Assembly: GCF_030848575.1 (NCBI RefSeq)
Contig: NZ_JAVDDX010000002.1
Location: 744,001-808,000, forward strand
DNA from: Haloarcula sp. H-GB4
GTDB lineage: Archaea; Halobacteriota; Halobacteria; Halobacteriales; Haloarculaceae
DNA: 64,000 nt
Direction of reading: 5' to 3'
In this document: piece by piece, positions 18,264 to 27,565 of the stretch
Layout of the letters: each line of letters opens with the position of its first letter
Numbering within the stretch: position 1 is the first letter of the stretch
Notes under the pieces: generated by a model
Told to the model about the DNA's origin: nothing
Seen by the model: only the letters and a program-made list of their open reading frames with translations
Database searches by the model: none
Position numbers and translations under genes: made by a program

Positions 18264-18638
18264 ATGCACTTCACGCAACGCGAACAGCAAGCGCTCCGTG
18301 ACGCCGGTGTCGAGCAGGACACCATCGAAGCGGCCTCCGACGCAGTGGTCGAAGCCACCGACGACGCGGCCGCGGCGCTCGAAGCCTTCTTCGACGGCCG
18401 CGAGACGGTGTACTCGGATATGGATATCGCCCACAGTTCCAGCGAGATTCAGGAACACGCCGTCGAGTACTGGGACCTGTTCACCCACGCCGACGACATC
18501 CGGGGCTACCTCCGGTTCGACACCTGGGGAGTTCCGGTTGAGGGCGGACGCGTGCTGAGCGAGGGGAAAGTAGAGCTCTCGCTCGGGCCGACGGTCCACG
18601 GGCGGGTCCGTTTCGCCGCCGACGAGGACGCGCTATGA
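18264..18638 (+). CDS. Conserved haloarchaeal protein upstream of FAU-1, unknown
   Basis: A 124-residue cytoplasmic protein. The N-terminal half is helical and acidic with a QREQQALRDAGVEQDTIEAASDAV start; the C-terminal half has a beta-rich segment (YLRFDTWGVPVEGGRVL, then LSLGPTVHGRVRF). I do not recognise a characterised domain; it may match a haloarchaea-specific DUF. Its last codon overlaps the FAU-1 gene start by four bases (ATGA arrangement), so the two are translationally coupled and a role connected with RNA handling is plausible, though not shown. Confidence 0.8.
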   Translation: MHFTQREQQALRDAGVEQDTIEAASDAVVEATDDAAAALEAFFDGRETVYSDMDIAHSSSEIQEHAVEYWDLFTHADDIRGYLRFDTWGVPVEGGRVLSEGKVELSLGPTVHGRVRFAADEDAL

Positions 18639-20035
18639 CCGTCCGGGTCAGGGGCATCTACGCGACGGCACTGACCCAGTTGCTGCGCGAGGCGGGACAC
18701 GAGGTCGTGCAGGCGTCGGGACCCATCGAGGACCGCTTCGACGGCGAGTTTCCCGACGAGCGGGCGGCGGTCACCGTGACGACGACGGACGATCAGCAGG
18801 GCGTCGGCGTCGTCGGCGACCACGAAGCTGCCGCGGCCGTTACGGACCGCCTGACAGAACTCGGGCGAGACACGCTCCACTGGGCCGACCCGACGCCAGC
18901 GGGCGCAATCTACGCCGGTACCGTGACCGAGACGCTGGGGAGCGGCGCTGTCGTCGACCTCGGTGACGGCGAGGGCTTTCTCCCGTACTCGTCCTCGGAC
19001 GAGCGCGTCAAGACGGGCGATGCGCTCCGGGTGCAGGTTGTCGAGGCGAGCGCGCCGTGGACGAACGGCCGGCCCGTGCTGGACACCACCATCGCGGTTC
19101 GCGGGTCGCTCCTCTCGCTCGTGCGTGGCAGAAGCGGGCCGTCGTCGGGGACCGGCGGCCCGGCGATGCTGGACCTCATCGCCGCGGAGCCCCGGGACGG
19201 CTGGGGCGTCTCGTGGGAATCGGCGAGCGAGGACGCCAGCTTCGACGCGCTGGCCGACGCGCTCGACGCCGCAAACGAACGTGCGGCAGCCATCGACGAC
19301 GCGCTTGCGGGAGCCGACGCGCCTGCAGACTGCGCGCCCGCCCGGTACGTCGCGGGGTTCTCAACGTCGTGGCTGTGGTTCGGCCGCGAGAGCCGGTTCG
19401 CGCTCGACGAGGCCCGCCGCGAGGTGACGGCGACGATGCCGGGCCACCATCGCGTGAAGGCCGGCGACCGCGCGGCCAGTGCCGCCGTCGACTACGTCGA
19501 AGCGCTATGCGACGACATCGGGACCGGTGAGACGGACTTCCCCTTCGCTGTGACGGCCCGGCAGTTCGGCCCGCAGGTCGGCGGGTCCCTGTCGCTGGGC
19601 CACGGCAAGCCCGACGGCCGACTCATCACGCTGGGCAACGGGGAGGTACAGTCCGTCGACGACGACGGGACGGTGACCATCGAGCGCGAGATGAGTCCCG
19701 GCGGCACCTACGACGCGCTCGGCGTCCCGAAAGAGGCCGGCGACATTGCCGAGACGAAAGTCAAGGAGGGCCGCTGGTGGTACCCGACCGTGTACCGCGA
19801 CAGCGACGGCGAAAAGAAGGGCACGTACGTCAACGTCTGTACGCCTGTCGAGGTGTTCCCCGACACCGCCCGGTACGTCGACCTCCACGTCGACGTGGTG
19901 AAACACGCCGACGGCACCGTCGAGCGGGTCGACGACGACGAACTCGACGCGGCCGTCGAACGCGGCCACATCTCCGAGCCGCTGGCCGAGCGCGCACGGA
20001 GCGTCGCCGCCGCCGTCAAGAGCGCGCTGGAGTAA
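18635..20035 (+). CDS. fau-1: FAU-1 family probable ribonuclease (S1 and DUF402 domains)
   Basis: A 466-residue RNA-binding protein of the FAU-1 family, described in Pyrococcus as binding AU-rich RNA and later as an RNase E/G-like ribonuclease acting on 5S rRNA precursors. The order is an N-terminal domain (1-85), an S1-like barrel (about 86-160: AGAIYAGTVTETLGSGAVVDLGDGEGFLP is the S1 core), a central region, and a C-terminal DUF402 domain (about 310-440) with GTYDALGVPKEAGD and WWYPTVYRDSDGEKKGTYVN. Length and layout are normal for haloarchaea. It overlaps the upstream gene by four bases. Confidence 0.9.
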   Translation: MTVRVRGIYATALTQLLREAGHEVVQASGPIEDRFDGEFPDERAAVTVTTTDDQQGVGVVGDHEAAAAVTDRLTELGRDTLHWADPTPAGAIYAGTVTETLGSGAVVDLGDGEGFLPYSSSDERVKTGDALRVQVVEASAPWTNGRPVLDTTIAVRGSLLSLVRGRSGPSSGTGGPAMLDLIAAEPRDGWGVSWESASEDASFDALADALDAANERAAAIDDALAGADAPADCAPARYVAGFSTSWLWFGRESRFALDEARREVTATMPGHHRVKAGDRAASAAVDYVEALCDDIGTGETDFPFAVTARQFGPQVGGSLSLGHGKPDGRLITLGNGEVQSVDDDGTVTIEREMSPGGTYDALGVPKEAGDIAETKVKEGRWWYPTVYRDSDGEKKGTYVNVCTPVEVFPDTARYVDLHVDVVKHADGTVERVDDDELDAAVERGHISEPLAERARSVAAAVKSALE

Positions 20036-20065
20036 CAGAACGGAGCACAGTCAGGCGGTGCGAGG

Positions 20066-21472
20066 TCAGTCTCGCCGGCGTCGGGCGCGCCACGCTGCCA
20101 GCCCGACGGCTGCGACTGCCGACCCGACACCGAAGCCGGGACCGCCGACGCCTAGGGAGGTACCATCAGTGCTGTTAGCGCTGCCACCCTCGTCGCCCGT
20201 GGCCGTCGGCGTCCGTATCTGCGGGTCAGGAAAGGTGTACAGTCCGGGCTGGACATCCGTTCCCCGGCTCGCGTTCGTGCTCCCGGCGACGAAACAGCCG
20301 GCGGCCCGCTGGGCGGTCCAGAAGGAGGTCGCTTCGGTGTCGCGCCACTCGAAGACCTGTTCGGGCGCGGTCGCGTCGGTCAGGTCGTGGACCCGGACCC
20401 CGCCGTTGTACCACGCCGAGTAACAGCGGTTGTCGGTCAGTTCGAAGTTGTGTGCCGTCGTGAGGATGCCCCCCGGCGACGGGTCTGAGGTTGGCGGCGG
20501 GTCGAGCGTCGACAGCAGGTCGGCGTCGGTCGGGTCGCTGATGTCGTACAGTTCGATGCCGCTCGGACCGCCGCTGTCGTCACCTCCGAGGTCCCACGAT
20601 TCGCCGCCGACGCCCAGCAGCGACGCGTCCTCGTTGACCGTCACGAAGTGGTCGTTGCCCGGCGGTTCGCTCCGCTCGGTTCCGGGGTCATCGATTGCGG
20701 CGAGGTCTTCGGGGGAGCGCCCGCGGACTTTCGCTACGGGCGAAATGTCGCTCGGGTCGGATACGTCCACGACCCACGTTCCGCCGTCCCAGTACGCCAG
20801 ATAGGCCCGGCCGTCCTGTACCCATACGTCGTGCAGCGGCCAGAGGCTCGTCGGCACGTCGGTCCAGGCGTCGCCGGCGTCAAGCAGTGACCACTCGCCG
20901 ACTTCCTGTTCGGTCTCGGTATCGGCCACGAGCAAGGGGTTGCCGTTGCGGTCGTTCGCAGTCAGATAGGCGTAGCGGCCGTCGAAGTCACAGTTGTGGA
21001 CCCGCGTGTCCAGTTCGAGGCCCGCGATCTGTGTTGGGTCCTGCCGGTCGCTTACGTCGAAGACGACGAAGCCGTGAGCGCCGTCGGCAGGGTGGGCCGG
21101 CCCGGCGGCCAGTAGCCGTGAGCCACTGACAGCGAGGTCCTGCACGCGCTGTATCGGTCCGCTGTCGCCCTCGGCCAGCAGGTCGGTTCGTCGGCTGAGC
21201 AGTCGCGGACTGGTCGGCGTGACGAGGTCGACGAGCGCGATGCCGTCACCCGTCGCGACGTAGGCCGTGTGTCCGTCGGGACTGGTGACGACCTCGTACA
21301 CCGCCTCCATCTCCAGCACGCCCAGCGGGTCCCCGCCGGTCGGGGTGTCGGAGGCCGCTGGCTCGGCCGTTCCATTACCGGTCGGCATCGGGTGACCTCG
21401 GGTCGTCCCCGTCGCGAGGCCGACACCTGTTCCTGCGAGGGCGAGTCGTTGGAGGACCGTCCGGCGGCGCAT
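20066..21472 (-). CDS. Surface LVIVD-repeat propeller protein with Tat signal and PGF-CTERM-like tail
   Basis: A 468-residue exported protein. It starts with a twin-arginine signal (RRRTVLQRLALAGTGVGLATG). The body is a beta-propeller with at least five LVIVD-type motifs, for example VFDVSDRQDP, VVDVSDPSDI, LYDISDPTDA and VHDLTDATAP. The C-terminus has a low-complexity Ser/Thr/Gly linker, then GGPGFGVG, a hydrophobic stretch and RARRRR. That is the layout of a PGF-CTERM signal, which archaeosortase ArtA processes while attaching a lipid. Enzymatic function is unknown; propellers of this kind often mediate binding at the cell surface. Confidence 0.85.
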   Translation of the reverse strand: MRRRTVLQRLALAGTGVGLATGTTRGHPMPTGNGTAEPAASDTPTGGDPLGVLEMEAVYEVVTSPDGHTAYVATGDGIALVDLVTPTSPRLLSRRTDLLAEGDSGPIQRVQDLAVSGSRLLAAGPAHPADGAHGFVVFDVSDRQDPTQIAGLELDTRVHNCDFDGRYAYLTANDRNGNPLLVADTETEQEVGEWSLLDAGDAWTDVPTSLWPLHDVWVQDGRAYLAYWDGGTWVVDVSDPSDISPVAKVRGRSPEDLAAIDDPGTERSEPPGNDHFVTVNEDASLLGVGGESWDLGGDDSGGPSGIELYDISDPTDADLLSTLDPPPTSDPSPGGILTTAHNFELTDNRCYSAWYNGGVRVHDLTDATAPEQVFEWRDTEATSFWTAQRAAGCFVAGSTNASRGTDVQPGLYTFPDPQIRTPTATGDEGGSANSTDGTSLGVGGPGFGVGSAVAAVGLAAWRARRRRD

Positions 21473-21517
21473 AGCGGTTCTTGGGGGAGCCAGGGCAAGA
21501 AGGATTCCGGTGGGGCG

Positions 21518-22096
21518 TCAGTTCCCCTGAATCGCGTCGATAACCATCGCCGCAGCGATGATCGGCTCTTTCGGAACCGTGCTGGCGTCGTCGATAGTGA
21601 TCTCGTAGCGGTCTTTCAGCGAGAACTGCCCGTCGATGTTGCCGACGTGGTTGCCGTCCTGGTCGGTGATCTCGTACTTGTGGGGAATCCAGCCGCCGAA
21701 CGGGACGACGTTGCGCGCGATAGTCACGAGTGCGCCCTGAGAGTTGATCTCGGCGATCTTCGCCTCGGTACTGGCGTCCCGAACCTTCCACGTGTCCTGA
21801 AAAATCGAGTAGTCGTTGTCGAGGATGACGATGTCCTCGCCGGTCTTGGAGTCAGTGAGGACGTAGTTGCCGGCCACGTCGATGATGCCGCCGGCCTTGA
21901 CCTGAAACACCTCGTTGTCGTTTGCGTCGACAAACGGGAACTCCTCTTTCATCTTCAGCATCTTCTGTTTCCCGCGGAGGACGACGTTCCCGGCTGCGTC
22001 CATCGCCTTGTACTTGTTACGGATCAGGCTCTGTTCGACTGTGTAGCTGTCGTCGGAGAGGTCAATCCCCGCAATGTCGTAGTCGCTTGTTCCCAT
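21518..22096 (-). CDS. LURP-one-related (Tubby-like) protein
   Basis: A 192-residue protein of the LURP-one/Tubby C-terminal-like fold. It is made of short strands with repeated turns such as VEQSLIRNKYKAMDAAGNVVLRGKQKML, VKAGGIIDVAGNYVLTD and YEITDQDGNHVGNIDGQF, ending in a hydrophobic helix (PIIAAAMVIDAIQ) that fills the barrel in this fold. Phospholipid scramblases share it, but no function is established in archaea. The ATG at 22096 precedes the first strand; an extended frame to 22345 overlaps uvrA and is not supported. It is divergent from uvrA across 133 nt. Confidence 0.86.
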   Translation of the reverse strand: MGTSDYDIAGIDLSDDSYTVEQSLIRNKYKAMDAAGNVVLRGKQKMLKMKEEFPFVDANDNEVFQVKAGGIIDVAGNYVLTDSKTGEDIVILDNDYSIFQDTWKVRDASTEAKIAEINSQGALVTIARNVVPFGGWIPHKYEITDQDGNHVGNIDGQFSLKDRYEITIDDASTVPKEPIIAAAMVIDAIQGN

Positions 22097-22229
22097 ACCA
22101 ATCTCATATTCGATATAGGTGGTAAATCTTTTGCCATACTGTTCAAAATAAAAACAGTCACGGGCGGAATCGTTTATCCACACCCGAACCGACAGGGTTT
22201 CCCCCCTGCCGGCCAAGTAAAATCCAAGG

Positions 22230-25211
22230 ATGAGCAAGGATATAATCGAGGTCCGAGGGGCCGAGGAACACAACCTCAAGGACGTCGACGTGGAGATTCC
22301 ACGCGAGGAACTGACAGTCGTCACTGGGCTGTCGGGGTCGGGCAAATCCTCGCTCGCATTCGAGACGGTGTACGCCGAGGGCCAGCGGCGCTACATCGAA
22401 TCACTCTCCGCCTACGCACGGAACTTCCTGGGGCAGATGGACAAGCCACAGGTCGAGAACGTCGAGGGGCTGTCGCCGGCCATCTCCATCGACCAGAAGA
22501 ACGCCGCCAACAACCCCCGCTCGACGGTCGGGACCGTTACCGAACTACACGACTACCTCCGCCTGCTGTACGCGCGCGTCGGCACGCCCCACTGTCCGGA
22601 GTGTGGCCGCGAGGTCGGCGAGCAGTCCGCTCAGAACATGGTCTCCCGGCTATTGGAACTCCCAGAGGGCACCCGCGCCAAACTGTGTGCGCCGGTCGTC
22701 CGCGACCAGAAGGGTGCCTTCGAGGACTTGTTCGACGACCTCGTCGGCGAGGGGTACAGCCGTGTCGAGGTCGACGGCGAGGAGTTCGACCTCACGCTGG
22801 ACCGACCCGAACTGGACGAGAACTACGACCATACGGTCGATGTGGTCGTGGACCGCGTGAAGATCTCGCCGGACGCTCGTTCGCGCATCACTGACTCCGT
22901 CGAGACCGCGCTGGAAGAGGCCGACGGAACGCTGAAGGTCATCCTCCCGGACCCGGCAGAAGGCGCGGCGGAGACGCTCGGCGGATCAGACGCCAGGGCA
23001 ACCGGCGACCTTGCCGACGGGGACGAAGGTGGCGACGGAGCCACCTCGGACCGCGTCGTTGTCGAACTCTCCGAGGACCTTGCCTGCACCCACTGCGGTA
23101 TCGACATCTCCGAGATCGAGACGCGGTCGTTCTCGTTCAACTCACCGCACGGGGCCTGCCCGGAGTGTGAGGGGCTGGGCGAGACGAAGGAGGTCAGCGA
23201 GGATCTCGTCATCACCGACTCGTCGAAGCCGCTCAAGCACGTTTTCGAGCCCTGGAGTTACGACCGGACGTACTACTCGCGGCAACTGGACAACGTCGCC
23301 GAGCACTTCGGCGTGGACCTCACGACGCCGTTCGAGGAGCTAGACGAGTCCGTCCAGCGGCAGTTCCTCTACGGGACCGACAGCAGAGTCCACTTCGAGT
23401 GGCGGACGAAGAACGGGACCCGCGAGAAGACCGAGCGGTTCGAGGGCGTCATCCCAAACCTGGAGCGGCGACACATCGAGACGGATTCGGACCGCGCCCG
23501 CGAGCATATTGAGGAGTTCATGGCGACGACGACGTGCCCGGTCTGTGAAGGGACACGGCTCAAAGCGGAGTCGCGGGCGGTGCTCGTCGACGGCACCTCG
23601 ATAACCGCGGTCAACGAGATGTCCATCAGTGACGCGTTGGCTCACTTCGAGGGGATGGAAGAGCACCTCTCGGCCCGGGACCGAAAGATCGCTGAGGAGA
23701 TTCTCAAGGAGATCCGGGCCCGCCTAGGCTTCATGACCGAGGTCGGCCTGGACTACCTGACGCTCGACCGCGAGGCGTCGACGCTGTCCGGCGGTGAGAG
23801 CCAGCGCATCCGGCTGGCGACCCAGATCGGGAGCGGCCTCGTCGGTGTTCTCTATGTCCTCGACGAGCCCTCCATTGGCCTCCACCAGCGGGACAACGAC
23901 CGCCTGCTGAACACGCTCGAAGAGCTTCGGGACCTCGGAAACACGCTGCTCGTGGTCGAACACGACACCGAGACGATGCGCCGGGCCGACCAGATAATCG
24001 ACATGGGCCCCGGTCCGGGCAAGCGCGGCGGCGACGTCGTCGTCAACGGCCCGATGGACGCGGTCATCGACACCGAGGAGTCGGTGACCGGGGAGTACCT
24101 CTCGGGCGAGCGGACGATTCCGGTGCCCGACAGCCGCCGTGAGGCCGACGGCGAACTCACCGTTCGGGGCGCTCGCCAGCACAACCTCGACGACCTCGAC
24201 GTGTCCATCCCGCTGGGGACGTTCACCGCCATCACGGGCGTCTCGGGCTCCGGGAAATCCACGCTGATGCACGACGTGCTGTACAAGGGGCTGGTGCGCC
24301 GGATGAACGACACCGACGTGAACCCCGGCGAACACGACGCTATCGACGGCCTCGACGACATCGAGACGGTGCGGCTCATCGATCAGTCGCCCATCGGCCG
24401 AACGCCCCGTTCCAACCCCGCAACGTACACCAACGTCTTCGATCACATCCGCGAACTGTTCGCCGAGACGAGCCTCTCGAAACAGCGCGGCTACGAGGTT
24501 GGCCGATTCTCGTTCAACGTCAAGGGCGGCCGCTGTGAGGGCTGTGGCGGTCAGGGGACGGTCACCATCGACATGAACTTCCTCTCGGACGTGACGGTCC
24601 CCTGCGAGGAGTGTGGCGGCGCGCGCTACAACGACGAGACGCTGGACGTGACCTACAAGGACGCAACCATCGCCGACGTGCTCGATATGACCGTCGAGGA
24701 AGCGTATGACTTCTTCGAGAGCCACGGCGGCATCCGCCGCCGGCTGGAACTCCTGAAGGACGTGGGGCTTGGCTACATGCGGCTGGGCCAGCCCTCGACG
24801 ACGCTCTCGGGCGGCGAGGCCCAACGCGTGAAACTCGCCGAGGAACTCGGCAAGAAGGATTCGGGCGAGACGCTGTACCTGCTCGACGAGCCGACCACCG
24901 GGCTCCACCCGGAGGACGAGCGAAAGCTCATCGACGTACTCCACCGGCTCACTGACGACGGCAACACCGTCGTCGTCATCGAGCACGAACTCGACCTGAT
25001 AAAGAACGCCGACCAGATCATCGATCTCGGTCCCGAGGGTGGCGAGAACGGCGGCGAACTCGTCGCTCAGGGGACGCCGGAGGAGGTGGCCCGAACCGAG
25101 GCATCCTACACCGGGCAGTATCTCCGTGACCTGCTACCGAACGTCGATCTGGAGGGACCGCGAGCGGACCGCGACACAGCAGCCGAACAGCCGGCCGCGG
25201 ACGACGACTGA
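22230..25211 (+). CDS. uvrA: Excinuclease ABC subunit UvrA
   Basis: Damage-recognition ATPase of bacterial-type nucleotide excision repair, 993 residues. Walker A of the first ABC domain is GLSGSGKSSL (33-42), and of the second GVSGSGKSTL (about 670). Both signature motifs (LSGGESQRIRLA and LSGGEAQRVKLA) and Walker B segments are intact. The zinc modules are visible as CPECGREVG, CTHCGID with CPECEGLG, and CEGCGGQG with CEECGG. An acidic insert (SDARATGDLADGDEGGDG) of haloarchaeal character interrupts the first half. uvrB and uvrC are not in the window. A CGTTTATCC TATA-like element lies about 55 nt upstream, implying a short leader. Confidence 0.98.
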   Translation: MSKDIIEVRGAEEHNLKDVDVEIPREELTVVTGLSGSGKSSLAFETVYAEGQRRYIESLSAYARNFLGQMDKPQVENVEGLSPAISIDQKNAANNPRSTVGTVTELHDYLRLLYARVGTPHCPECGREVGEQSAQNMVSRLLELPEGTRAKLCAPVVRDQKGAFEDLFDDLVGEGYSRVEVDGEEFDLTLDRPELDENYDHTVDVVVDRVKISPDARSRITDSVETALEEADGTLKVILPDPAEGAAETLGGSDARATGDLADGDEGGDGATSDRVVVELSEDLACTHCGIDISEIETRSFSFNSPHGACPECEGLGETKEVSEDLVITDSSKPLKHVFEPWSYDRTYYSRQLDNVAEHFGVDLTTPFEELDESVQRQFLYGTDSRVHFEWRTKNGTREKTERFEGVIPNLERRHIETDSDRAREHIEEFMATTTCPVCEGTRLKAESRAVLVDGTSITAVNEMSISDALAHFEGMEEHLSARDRKIAEEILKEIRARLGFMTEVGLDYLTLDREASTLSGGESQRIRLATQIGSGLVGVLYVLDEPSIGLHQRDNDRLLNTLEELRDLGNTLLVVEHDTETMRRADQIIDMGPGPGKRGGDVVVNGPMDAVIDTEESVTGEYLSGERTIPVPDSRREADGELTVRGARQHNLDDLDVSIPLGTFTAITGVSGSGKSTLMHDVLYKGLVRRMNDTDVNPGEHDAIDGLDDIETVRLIDQSPIGRTPRSNPATYTNVFDHIRELFAETSLSKQRGYEVGRFSFNVKGGRCEGCGGQGTVTIDMNFLSDVTVPCEECGGARYNDETLDVTYKDATIADVLDMTVEEAYDFFESHGGIRRRLELLKDVGLGYMRLGQPSTTLSGGEAQRVKLAEELGKKDSGETLYLLDEPTTGLHPEDERKLIDVLHRLTDDGNTVVVIEHELDLIKNADQIIDLGPEGGENGGELVAQGTPEEVARTEASYTGQYLRDLLPNVDLEGPRADRDTAAEQPAADDD

Positions 25212-25293
25212 GACAATCGCTACCATGAAAGCTGGCAATAGCTGAAACGGCCACCAACGTTTTTGACAGTAGCGAAACCTGATACAGCCAGTT

Positions 25294-26061
25294 ATGGCGC
25301 AGTCGACAGCGGACCGCGTCGAGCGGAAACGGGGTATCGGTGGGCTGGCGAAGCAGGCGAACCCGGCGTTTGCTGTGGGAGCAGTTGCCGTCCCGCTCAT
25401 CGCGTTTGCGGGGGCGCTCGCCAGCGGGAACATTCGGGCGCTGACCTACGTGCACGTGATGGCCGGGGTGCTGTGGACCGGTATCGACCTGTTCATGGGC
25501 CTCGTGTTGGGACCAGTACTCGGCGGCCAGGAACCAGAGGCACGGGCCGACTTTTTCGCGTCGTTCACGCCCAAGATGACATTCCTGATGCCGACGCTGG
25601 CGACGGTGACCATCGCCGGCGGCATCCTGTTGGCGCTCAGGCTCGGGAAGTTTCCCAACGCCGACCCGTGGCTGGCGATTCTGACCGCCGCGACACTGAT
25701 TCCGGTCATCCTCCTCATCGGCTACCAGTTTGACGCGCTGACCGACCCGAAGACGCTGGGCGTCCTTGGTATCGCTGTCGTTGGCTCCGGCGCGTATCTC
25801 GTGACGACGCTGCCGGCTTTCGCGATGACGTCGTGGTGGATCGTGGCTACGCTCGGTATCGTGACGCTGCTGTCCGTGCAGGGCTTTGGCGTCGTTCTGC
25901 CCGGTGAGGTCCGCATTTACCGGGAGGTAATTTCCGAGAACCCGGACGTCGACCTCGTCTCCGAAATCGGGATGCGAAACGCCAAACTGGGCGGCTTGCA
26001 GGGTTTGATGCAGTTGGCTATCGTGTTCGTGATGGTCGGCCTGCGCTGGTGGACGCCGTAG
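25294..26061 (+). CDS. Polytopic membrane protein, possibly heme-binding-like
   Basis: A 255-residue membrane protein with about seven helices. After a basic N-terminus (DRVERKRGIGGLAKQ) helices run near 26-45, 50-70, 92-115, 125-143, 150-168, 173-190 and 232-252. The HVMAGVLWTGIDLFMG segment in helix 2 resembles the His-containing helix of CopD/DUF2269-type membrane proteins that bind heme or copper, but the resemblance is only local and the call is tentative. A TACGTTTTTGACAG AT-rich element precedes the gene by about 35 nt. It is a single gene between uvrA and the next unit. Confidence 0.7.
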   Translation: MAQSTADRVERKRGIGGLAKQANPAFAVGAVAVPLIAFAGALASGNIRALTYVHVMAGVLWTGIDLFMGLVLGPVLGGQEPEARADFFASFTPKMTFLMPTLATVTIAGGILLALRLGKFPNADPWLAILTAATLIPVILLIGYQFDALTDPKTLGVLGIAVVGSGAYLVTTLPAFAMTSWWIVATLGIVTLLSVQGFGVVLPGEVRIYREVISENPDVDLVSEIGMRNAKLGGLQGLMQLAIVFVMVGLRWWTP

Positions 26062-26242
26062 GCCCGGTCACCGGTATCAAACCCTGTGGAGAGAGCCAGT
26101 AGCCGCTTTTCCGTCCACGCGAAGCCAGTCTGACGCGGGCTGGGAGGCGTGCTGGCTGTCGAAGGATCTCTGCCCAACTAATCACTACCGTGACGGGTGT
26201 AACAGCGCTTATCACCCTGCCTGCCGAGCGTTTCTGTCAACG

Positions 26243-26482
26243 ATGGTCTGGTGGGGGCATACCGAGAGCCAGTGTGCATTCACAGTCGACCGCACGGAGT
26301 TGGACGGCGAAACCGAACAGGAATGGCGCTGTCCACACGGCGCACTCGAAGGCAAAGAGCGCTGTCCGTTCCACTGCCAGCCCGAGGATGTCCCCGACAG
26401 CGTGGACGTGTCCGAGGCGTTCCCCGGCGCTTTCTTCGTCGCGCTGTACGTCTTCGCGTTGACACGGTCAGTCAGTCGCTGA
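26243..26482 (+). CDS. Short Cys/His-rich protein, likely truncated
   Basis: A 79-residue protein with an N-terminal CAF..WRCPHGALEGKERCPFH arrangement (Cys11, Cys30, His32, Cys41, His44) that resembles the zinc-binding head of haloarchaeal pentapeptide-repeat proteins. The expected repeat region does not follow; the frame ends 38 residues after the last His in a short hydrophobic stretch (AFFVALYVFAL). A GCTTATC TATA-like box sits about 30 nt before the ATG at 26243, so it may be expressed. Either a stand-alone short zinc protein or the remains of a longer gene cut by the adjacent propeller gene. Confidence 0.55.
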   Translation: MVWWGHTESQCAFTVDRTELDGETEQEWRCPHGALEGKERCPFHCQPEDVPDSVDVSEAFPGAFFVALYVFALTRSVSR

Positions 26483-26523
26483 CCACCGCCAGCTTTCTTC
26501 GCTCGGGCGTCGTACAGTCGGTT

Positions 26524-27498
26524 ATGCACACCGTCTACGCCGCGCTCGGGGACCGCGTCCTCGTCGGCGACAGCCGCGGCGGCTGGGACGACTGCCTTCG
26601 GGGCTACGACATCGAGTGCGTTGCCGCGGAAGCCGCCGAGCCGGAGCGTGCCTTCGTGGGTACCGCAGATACTGGCCTCCAGCGGACGACCGACGGCGGC
26701 GCGACGTGGGAGACAGTCCTCAACGCCGGCGACCGAGTGACGAGCGTCACAGTCAGCCCGCACGACGCTGGCGTGGTGTGGGCCGGCACGGAGCCAAGCG
26801 CGGTCTACCGCTCGACTGACGGCGGAGAAACGTGGACCGAGCGCCCCGGACTGACCGACCTCGACTCGGCGTCGCGGTGGTCGTTCCCGCCGCGGCCACA
26901 CACCCACCACGTGCGCTGGCTCGCCCTCGCCCCGGACGACCGGGAGCAGGTGTACGCTGCCATCGAGGCCGGCGCGTTCGTCCGCAGTCCTGACGGCGGC
27001 GAGACGTGGATCGACCACCCTGACGGTGCTCGGCGGGACAACCACACGCTGGCGACCCATCCTGACGCCCCGGACCGGGTGTACACCGCCGCCGGCGACG
27101 GCTTCGCGCTGTCGACTGACCGGGGAGCGACGTGGACCCATCCGCAGGAAGGGCTGGCCCATCGGTACGTGTGGGGGTTGGCCGTCCACCCCGACGACCC
27201 GGATCGCGTCGTCGTCTCGGCCGCCAGCGGCCCCCGGTCCGCTCACAGCACCGGCGGCGAGAGCTACGTGTATCGATGGGACGGTGACCGGTGGACGCAA
27301 TCGATGGACGGCCTGCCGGGACCGGCGGGGCTGGCCCGACCGGTTCTCGCTGCTGACCCGGACGATGGCTTTCTCGCGCTGACGAACCGCGGCCTGTTCC
27401 AGTCGAAACACGGTGAGACGTGGGTTAAGCAGGACCTCAATGGCGGGGACTGGACAGCCGAGTACGACCAGGTCCCGAGTGGACTGGCCGTCGTCTGA
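26524..27498 (+). CDS. BNR/sialidase-like beta-propeller protein
   Basis: A 324-residue predicted propeller. Bacterial neuraminidase-type repeats with Asp-box motifs recur: TTDGGATWE, STDGGETWTE, SPDGGETWID, STDRGATWTH and KHGETWVK, each at the turn of a blade. There is no signal peptide or membrane helix, so it is cytoplasmic, unlike secreted sialidases. Catalytic sialidase residues are not evident, and sugar hydrolysis should not be assumed; related proteins are annotated only as WD40/YVTN/BNR-like. The start at 26524 is the first Met after which family features appear; the open frame to 26251 overlaps the previous gene. Confidence 0.82.
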   Translation: MHTVYAALGDRVLVGDSRGGWDDCLRGYDIECVAAEAAEPERAFVGTADTGLQRTTDGGATWETVLNAGDRVTSVTVSPHDAGVVWAGTEPSAVYRSTDGGETWTERPGLTDLDSASRWSFPPRPHTHHVRWLALAPDDREQVYAAIEAGAFVRSPDGGETWIDHPDGARRDNHTLATHPDAPDRVYTAAGDGFALSTDRGATWTHPQEGLAHRYVWGLAVHPDDPDRVVVSAASGPRSAHSTGGESYVYRWDGDRWTQSMDGLPGPAGLARPVLAADPDDGFLALTNRGLFQSKHGETWVKQDLNGGDWTAEYDQVPSGLAVV

Positions 27499-27565
27499 CT
27501 CCGTTTTCTCGGTGAGAAGTTGTGTTCATACTACTAATATGTCGGCGGTGCCAGCCGGGAGTACG

